Assembly (NCBI GenBank): GCA_016867955.1
Contig: VGIE01000041.1
Location: forward strand, 1-10,501
Reading direction: 5' to 3'
Length of the DNA: 10,501 nt
From: Betaproteobacteria bacterium
Lineage (GTDB): Bacteria; Pseudomonadota; Gammaproteobacteria; Burkholderiales; SG8-39
Notes under the pieces: model-generated
Seen by the model: only the letters and a program-made list of their open reading frames with translations
Told to the model about the DNA's origin: nothing
Databases searched by the model: none
Shown: positions 6,318 through 10,501 of the stretch, piece by piece
Layout of the letters: each line of letters begins with the position of its first letter
How positions within the stretch are numbered: position 1 is the first letter of the stretch
Translations under genes and position numbers: made by a program

Positions 6318-6782
6318 ATGGCAGCCATCGGCAGCAAGATTCCCGATTTCAAGCTCAAGGCCAACGACGCCAGCGACGTTTCGCTCGGCCAGTACGCCGG
6401 CAAATGGGTGGTCATCTCGGCCTACCCGCTCGCCTTCACCGGCGGCTGAACCAACCAGACCTCGTCCTTCAACCGTGCGTTGAAGCAATTCGAAGAGAAG
6501 AACGCCCAGGTGCTGGGCCTGTCCTGCGACCCCTGGCCCGCGCTGCGGACCTGGGCCATGAGCATGGGCGGCATCGGGCACCCGCTGCTGTCGGACTTCC
6601 ATCCCCACGGCAAGGTGTCGCAAAGCCTCGGCATCTACAACGCGGAGGGCGGCTATCCGAACCGCTCGGTCAGCATCATCGACCCGCAGGGCGTGCTGCG
6701 CGCGCAGCACACCTACCCGGCCGGCGTGCTGCCGCAGGCGCCGGACATCCTGGCCGAACTCGGCACGCTGCAGGGCAAGTAG
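6318..6782 (+). CDS. Selenocysteine-containing AhpE-like peroxiredoxin (TGA at 6447-6449 read as Sec44)
   Basis: Seen: from ATG 6318 to TAG 6780-6782 one frame encodes 154 residues, interrupted only by TGA at codon 44. The context P37-L-A-F-T41-G-G-U44 matches the peroxiredoxin motif PxxxTxxC, with TGA exactly at the peroxidatic Cys. Downstream landmarks are intact: LGLSCDPWPALRTWA, HPLLSDFHPHGKVSQSLGIY, and Arg117 in NRSVSIIDPQG, the expected catalytic Arg. Family knowledge: length and motifs closely resemble AhpE-type 1-Cys peroxiredoxins (about 153 residues), which reduce hydroperoxides in the cytoplasm. Sec forms of peroxiredoxins are known in some bacteria. The only Cys is Cys70, so there is no classical resolving Cys at Cp+5 or near the C-terminus. 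A SECIS-like hairpin follows the TGA. Inference: a genuine selenoprotein that an annotation pipeline would truncate at 6449 or restart at an ATG-less codon. The alternative, a nonsense mutation, is less likely. Confidence 0.88.
6450..6497 (+). promoter_or_regulatory. Candidate bacterial SECIS element
   Basis: Inside the coding region just after the TGA, CTTCAAC (6467-6473) pairs perfectly with GTTGAAG (6479-6485) around the 5-nt loop CGTGC. The loop begins 25 nt after the TGA, and its second base is G. Family knowledge: bacterial SECIS hairpins place a short apical loop with an early G roughly 16-37 nt after the UGA, where SelB binds. Below the stem, 6461-6464 can pair with 6491-6495 across an asymmetric internal loop and one bulge, extending the element to about 6497. 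Fold and position fit; SelB binding is inferred. Confidence 0.7.
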
Positions 6783-6810
6783 GCTCGCGGCCCGCTGGGG
6801 TCCGGCACCC

Positions 6811-6855
6811 GGCAAGGACCAGGGGGAAGCGGCACGCCCTGGCCCTTGTCGTTTC
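6811..6855 (+). terminator. Terminator-like hairpin after the Sec-peroxiredoxin
   Basis: The arms 6811-6824 and 6837-6850 form a 14-pair stem with one mismatch and one G-T wobble around a 12-nt loop. It starts 28 nt after the stop codon and is followed by GTTTC, a short T-rich tail. This is the strongest inverted repeat in the window. It most likely ends the peroxiredoxin transcript and separates it from the caspase-like gene. Confidence 0.55.
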
Positions 6856-6932
6856 AACTTCCGCGGCAGCGACGTTGCCAATCCGCGGCAATGGGGTGAT
6901 GATCTGCTCCCGTCACGTGACCCGGGGAGCGC

Positions 6933-8504
6933 ATGGAAATGATGATCCGCCGCCGCCTGCTGCAAGCCGGAATGGGTGCAACATCACTGTTCCTGCCACT
7001 GCCCTGGGTGCTGGTTCGCGCACAGTCGGATGGCGCGTCCAACCTGATTCGCGCGCCCAAGCTGGCGCTGGTCATCGGCAACGGCGGCTACAAGGAGGCG
7101 CCGGCGCTGAAGAACGCGCTGAACGACGCGCGCGCCATGGGCGAGGCGCTGCGGGCGCTGAAATTCAGCGTCAGCGTCGCGATCGACGCCGATCGGCGCC
7201 GTATGCAGACGACGATTCGCAACTTCATCCAGACCGTGGCCGCGAGCCAGGGCGTGGCGATGTTCTACTTCGCCGGACACGGGCTGCAGCTGGCCTGGCG
7301 CAACTACCTCCTGCCCGTGGATGCCGCCATCGACAAGCCCGAAGACCTCAGGACCCAGGGCGTGGATGTCGATGGACTGGTCAAGGGCCTGAAGAAGGCC
7401 GCCAACCCGATGAACCTCATCATCCTCGACGCCTGTCGCGAGAACCCGTTCGCGAAGGACTTCCGTTCGCGCGCCAAGGGCCTCAGCCAGATGGACGCGC
7501 CGCCCAGCACCCTGCTCGCCTATGCCACGTCACCCGGCAATGTCGCCAGTGACGGCGAAGGCACCAACGGCCTGTATACCGAGCACCTGCTGCGCGAAAT
7601 GCAGGTTCCGGAGGCCAAGGTCGAGGATGTCTTCAAGCGGGTTCGCCTGGGCTTGCGGCTGAAGTCGGGGGGCGCGCAGATCCCTGGGGAGAGCACGTCG
7701 CTGGAAGAGGACTTCTGGTTCATGCCGCCGGAACGGCTGCGCAGCCTGACCGAGGAAGAAAAGGAGCGCGAGTTCCGTGATGAGCTCGCCCAGTGGGAAA
7801 AGATTCGTGCCGACAAGGCGCCGGGTCCGTTCGAGCGCTACCTTCGACGCTATCCCGGCGGGCGGTTCAGCGAACTGGCGCAGCTGCAGCTCGATCGTGC
7901 GCTGGCGCGACAGGGCGAGAAGAAGATCACCATCGCATCCGCCGAAGGCAACCCGTTCAGCAAGGGTACGGTGAGCGCGAACACCGCCTACCGGATCGGC
8001 GACTCCTACGTGTACCGCGTCACCGACCTGCGCACCGGGGCGGAGATGCCGCAGCGCAACGCCACCGTCGAACGCATAACGGACGACGAAGTCATCTTCG
8101 GCAACGGGCTGGTCACCGACCTCCTTGGCAACTCGCTGCGCGTATCCGACGGGCCGCGCTACTCGCCGCGGCAGCAGTTCCCGACCGAATACGCCATGGG
8201 CCGACACTGGCACTCGCGATTCACTTCTAGCACGCGCGCCGGGGATGACGAGGGCGTCACCGACATCGACGCGAGAATCGTCGCCCGCGAGAAGATCACG
8301 GTGCCCGCTGGCACTTTCGACGCATTCCGCATCGAGTACATCGGCGCCACGGTGTTCAAGACACGAACCACGCAAGTCCGCGTGAAGCGCTGGGTCGCTC
8401 CGGACCAGGTGCGCCGCGGAATCGCCGTCGAGGAAACGATCACCGACGGAAAGCGGGTCGTGCTGGCGGAACGCCAGGAACTGCTTTCCTTCAGGCGGTC
8501 CTAG
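6933..8504 (+). CDS. Exported caspase-like (peptidase C14) protein with unassigned C-terminal domain
   Basis: Seen: 523 residues. The N-terminus has a twin-arginine-like signal (RRRLLQAG, then a hydrophobic stretch to about residue 30). The caspase-like domain spans about 41-265 with the opening strand KLALVIGNGGY, catalytic His116 in FYFAGHG and catalytic Cys168 in ILDACREN. A charged linker (about 268-335) contains EKEREFRDELAQWEKIRADKA, which may be helical. The C-terminal part (about 350-515) is beta-rich, with YRIGDSYVYRVTD and ITVPAGTFDAFRIEYIG; I cannot assign it firmly. Family knowledge: bacterial C14 proteins include metacaspase/orthocaspase-like peptidases with Arg/Lys or Asp preference and roles in stress, signalling or proteolytic maturation. 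GGGGAG (6924-6929) lies 3 nt before ATG 6933 and 9 nt before the in-frame ATG at 6939, so the true start may be Met3. Substrate unknown; both dyad residues are present, so it is likely active. Confidence 0.87.
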   Translation: MEMMIRRRLLQAGMGATSLFLPLPWVLVRAQSDGASNLIRAPKLALVIGNGGYKEAPALKNALNDARAMGEALRALKFSVSVAIDADRRRMQTTIRNFIQTVAASQGVAMFYFAGHGLQLAWRNYLLPVDAAIDKPEDLRTQGVDVDGLVKGLKKAANPMNLIILDACRENPFAKDFRSRAKGLSQMDAPPSTLLAYATSPGNVASDGEGTNGLYTEHLLREMQVPEAKVEDVFKRVRLGLRLKSGGAQIPGESTSLEEDFWFMPPERLRSLTEEEKEREFRDELAQWEKIRADKAPGPFERYLRRYPGGRFSELAQLQLDRALARQGEKKITIASAEGNPFSKGTVSANTAYRIGDSYVYRVTDLRTGAEMPQRNATVERITDDEVIFGNGLVTDLLGNSLRVSDGPRYSPRQQFPTEYAMGRHWHSRFTSSTRAGDDEGVTDIDARIVAREKITVPAGTFDAFRIEYIGATVFKTRTTQVRVKRWVAPDQVRRGIAVEETITDGKRVVLAERQELLSFRRS

Positions 8505-8559
8505 TCCGCTCCTGCGGCCATCGATTCTGGTTGTGCCCGCGTTCGCTGGCACCGGTTCG
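8505..8559. terminator. Short convergent gap with a weak hairpin
   Basis: This 55-nt gap lies between the caspase-like gene (plus) and the KSTD-like gene (minus), which converge here. GTGCC (8533-8537) can pair with GGCAC (8548-8552) around a 10-nt loop, the only candidate for a shared terminator. There is no clear T-run on either strand, so the call is weak. Confidence 0.25.
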
Positions 8560-10221
8560 TTATTGTCCCGCTAGCACCACGCCCTGACGCCGCTCCCGTT
8601 TCACCACCTCTCCACCAGCGATGAACCCGTAGGTCAGCGCCACGCCGATGGTGCCGCCGGCGCCCCAGTAGGCCTGCCCGGCGGGCGAGGCGACGCAGTT
8701 CCCGGCGGCGAAGATGCCGGGGATCGGCGCGCCGGATATGTGCAGCACGCGCGCGCACTCGTCGGTGACCGGTCCGCCCTTGGTGTCCAGCGCCGCCGGC
8801 CCGAGGATGATGCAGTGATAGGGGCCGCTGCGCGCGAACGGGTACATGGCACCGGTGACGGCGCCCTCGCGCGGCGCCTGCGCCCAGGCCTTCTCGATGG
8901 GCGTCTCGCCGCGCGCGAAGTCGAGGTCCTTGCCTTCCGCCGCCATGGCATTGAAGCGCGCCAGCGTGGCCTCGAGGTTGGCCTCGAATTCCGGCGCCAG
9001 CGTCACACCGCCGGTATGCGGGGCGATCTTCTCCAGGCGTTCACGGATGGCGCGGCCCAGCGCCGACAAGGTGCGCGCAGTGATCACGTAGTCCAGGTTC
9101 TCGCCCGGCTGCGGGATCGGGAAGCGGAAGCGCGAGGCCTGCGGGTTGTGGATGAGCGCGTCGTCGAACAGCCAGAACATCAGGTAGTTGGGGTATTCGC
9201 GGCGGCCGGCGTCCCAGTGGTAGTGGACCTGGCCGCGCTCGTTGTAGGTGGCCTTCTCGTTCATGGCGCGCCGGCCGTAGCGATTCACCATCATCATGCT
9301 GTCGCCGTAGGGCGAGTAGACGTCACGCAGCGTGGAGCGGTTGCGGATGGCCAGTTCCACCACCAGCTGCGACCACCACGCGTGGGTCATGTTGCCCAGC
9401 GTCGCCCCCAGCCCGGTGCCGATGTCGACGAAGTCGCCGGTGCTGCCCTCGGCCGCAGCGCCGCCCATCACCGGCCCGCGCAGGTATTCGAGCGCCATGC
9501 GCGGGTTGTGCAGGAATCCGCCGGTGGCGAACACGACGCCCTGGCGCGCGCCGATATACTCGGCCCGGTGGCCGACACGCACTTCCAGGCCGACCACTTC
9601 CCCACTCTCATCCTTCAGCGGGTTGAGCACGCGGCTGCTGCATTGCACGTCCACGCCCAGCTTCCCGCAGCCGGCGATGAGCTGGTCGATGAGAATCTGG
9701 CCCTCCAGCTTGTCGATGCCGCGACGGAATCCCTCCCAGGTCTCGGGCACCAGCGCGCGGCCCTCGGGCGCAGTGTCCTCGGGCATGTCGGCGTAGTAAT
9801 CGGGGTAGAAGATCTCCTTCAGCGCCAGGATGCCGGCGACGGTGAGCTCGTCAATCGCCACGTGGCCGTTGTCATAGAACGCCGCGATGAGGCGGTACTT
9901 GTCCTCCGGGAGACCGAACGTCGGGTGTGCGGCGTTGTACAGCGTCGGGTAGGCCGACTTCGCCATGTAGCGCAGCGCGTCCTCGCGCTTGTCCACCAGG
10001 CCGCGCGCGCGCATGAACTTGTTGTTGGGGATCCACGCCACGCCCCCCGACTTGGCCGTGGTGCCGCCGGGCAGCGGTCCCCGCTCCAGCACCAGCACGC
10101 TCGCGCCCCTGAGCGCCGCAGTCACCGCCGCCGTCAGCCCGGCCACGCCGCCACCGACCACCACCACGTCGACCACGCGGGTCCACTCCGTGCCCCAGCC
10201 GGCATTGTCCATGTTGCTCAT
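8560..10221 (-). CDS. FAD-dependent 3-ketosteroid delta1-dehydrogenase-like flavoprotein
   Basis: Seen: 553 residues on the minus strand. A GGGVAG dinucleotide-binding motif (23-28) follows strand VVDVVVV, with Glu46 (LVLERG) as the ribose-binding acid and GGTTAKSGG at about 52-60. Family-typical blocks follow: PDYYADMPED (140-149), MMVNRYGRRAMNE, and the C-terminal AAGNCVASPAGQAYWGAGG with Tyr518 and Gly522 in the Y-x3-G arrangement of KSTD active sites. Family knowledge: members of this COG1053 group remove hydrogens from C1-C2 of 3-ketosteroids or reduce or oxidise other ring enones, using FAD. Start: ATG at 10221 has AAAAGGGG 6 nt upstream; the frame extends to 10317, but that N-terminus is poor. 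Inference: ring oxidation in a steroid- or terpenoid-like pathway, exact substrate unproven. It lies downstream of a paralogous gene with a 106-nt gap. Confidence 0.88.
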   Translation of the reverse strand: MSNMDNAGWGTEWTRVVDVVVVGGGVAGLTAAVTAALRGASVLVLERGPLPGGTTAKSGGVAWIPNNKFMRARGLVDKREDALRYMAKSAYPTLYNAAHPTFGLPEDKYRLIAAFYDNGHVAIDELTVAGILALKEIFYPDYYADMPEDTAPEGRALVPETWEGFRRGIDKLEGQILIDQLIAGCGKLGVDVQCSSRVLNPLKDESGEVVGLEVRVGHRAEYIGARQGVVFATGGFLHNPRMALEYLRGPVMGGAAAEGSTGDFVDIGTGLGATLGNMTHAWWSQLVVELAIRNRSTLRDVYSPYGDSMMMVNRYGRRAMNEKATYNERGQVHYHWDAGRREYPNYLMFWLFDDALIHNPQASRFRFPIPQPGENLDYVITARTLSALGRAIRERLEKIAPHTGGVTLAPEFEANLEATLARFNAMAAEGKDLDFARGETPIEKAWAQAPREGAVTGAMYPFARSGPYHCIILGPAALDTKGGPVTDECARVLHISGAPIPGIFAAGNCVASPAGQAYWGAGGTIGVALTYGFIAGGEVVKRERRQGVVLAGQ

Positions 10222-10327
10222 GCATTGCCCCTTTTCGGATCGATTGCGTGTTCTGCCATGCGGCGCGGGTATTAAAACACGTGCTCCATGACGCGCGGCC
10301 GCGGTGAGCGGCTCCAAGCGCGGGATT
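10222..10327 (-). other. Gap between the tandem flavoprotein genes
   Basis: This 106-nt gap on the minus strand carries the Shine-Dalgarno AAAAGGGG of the KSTD-like gene. It also holds a TTTTAAT/TAATAC -10-like stretch near 10270-10278, the palindrome CACGTG (10277-10282) and CGCGGCCGCG (10294-10303). No well-spaced -35 was found. The gene may be read from its own weak promoter or by read-through from the upstream paralog. Confidence 0.25.
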
Positions 10328-10501
10328 CTAGGTGGCCGGCGTCACGCCACCGCGACGCGCGCGCCTGGCCGCCTCGCGGCCGGCGATCCAGCCGAAAGTC
10401 ATGGCCACACCCACCGTGCCGCCGGCACCCCAGTAGGCCTGGCCCGCCGGCGAGGCCGCGCAGTTGCCCGCTGCATATACGCCGTCGATGGGCTCACCAT
10501 C
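10328..10501 (-). CDS. C-terminal part of a second KSTD-like flavoprotein (N-terminus cut by window edge)
   Basis: Seen: the last 57 codons and a TAG stop (10330-10328) of a gene that enters from the right edge. The segment AAGNCAASPAGQAYWGAGG and GVAMTFGWIAGREAA closely matches the C-terminus of the neighbouring KSTD-like protein (AAGNCVASPAGQAYWGAGG, GVALTYGFIAG). The Y-x3-G pair of the KSTD active site is kept. Family knowledge: this C-terminal block packs against FAD and contributes the catalytic Tyr in 3-ketosteroid dehydrogenases. The rest of the protein, including the FAD-binding N-terminus, lies outside the window. Inference: a tandem paralog, probably acting on a related substrate or pathway step and transcribed with its neighbour. 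Confidence 0.8.
   Translation of the reverse strand, partial: DGEPIDGVYAAGNCAASPAGQAYWGAGGTVGVAMTFGWIAGREAARRARRGGVTPAT

Noticed and set aside
6318..6449. A short 43-residue peroxiredoxin fragment ending at TGA, with a separate downstream gene (pseudogene view).
   Set aside because: The frame is unchanged on both sides, the downstream part has no start with a Shine-Dalgarno, and the TGA replaces exactly the catalytic Cys with a SECIS-like hairpin behind it. Selenocysteine explains all of this better.
8740..10275. Plus-strand open frame of about 511 codons opposite the KSTD-like gene.
   Set aside because: It is an antisense shadow rich in His/Arg/Val, while the minus strand carries the FAD and KSTD motifs.
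10222..10317. 32-residue extension of the KSTD-like protein to ATG 10317.
   Set aside because: The extra residues are Arg/His/Pro-rich, whereas ATG 10221 has a good Shine-Dalgarno and a normal distance to the FAD motif.

Overview
The window is GC-rich, densely coded bacterial chromosome. Gene content and codon use suggest a gammaproteobacterium or close relative that breaks down steroids, terpenoids or similar polycyclic lipids. No rRNA, tRNA, CRISPR array or insertion sequence was seen. Genus cannot be told from the sequence.

Layout. The left edge (minus strand) carries the N-terminal part of a DUF35-type Zn-ribbon/OB-fold protein, a usual partner of thiolase-like enzymes. It is divergent from a plus-strand MFS transporter. 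A leader with several hairpins follows, then a membrane-bound diguanylate cyclase with intact active site and I-site. Next are a SnoaL/NTF2-fold protein with a BaiE-like Tyr/Asp pair, a GMC flavoenzyme and, overlapping it by ATGA, a secreted chalcone-isomerase-like protein. The next unit is a small peroxiredoxin, then a secreted caspase-like (C14) protein with an unassigned C-terminal domain. The right edge (minus strand) has two tandem paralogous flavoproteins of the 3-ketosteroid delta1-dehydrogenase/fumarate reductase type, the outer one cut by the window.

Main discovery. The AhpE-like peroxiredoxin at 6318-6782 has an in-frame TGA at 6447-6449. It sits exactly where the peroxidatic cysteine of the PxxxTxxC motif belongs. 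The reading frame, conserved residues and expected length continue undisturbed on both sides. A perfect 7-bp stem with a 5-nt G-containing loop starts 17 nt after the TGA, the spacing expected of a bacterial SECIS element. I read the gene as a 154-residue selenoprotein (Sec44); an automatic annotation would split it into two fragments or miss it. The gene also has its own Shine-Dalgarno, a promoter-like site overlapping an 18-bp near-palindrome, and a strong terminator-like hairpin.

How the parts may work together (inference). Two or more FAD enzymes (GMC and KSTD-like), a SnoaL-type dehydratase/isomerase, a DUF35 protein and an MFS carrier fit uptake and oxidative breakdown of a cyclic lipid. 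Flavoenzyme turnover yields peroxide, which a selenocysteine peroxiredoxin next door could remove. The diguanylate cyclase and caspase-like protein look like independent insertions into this neighbourhood.
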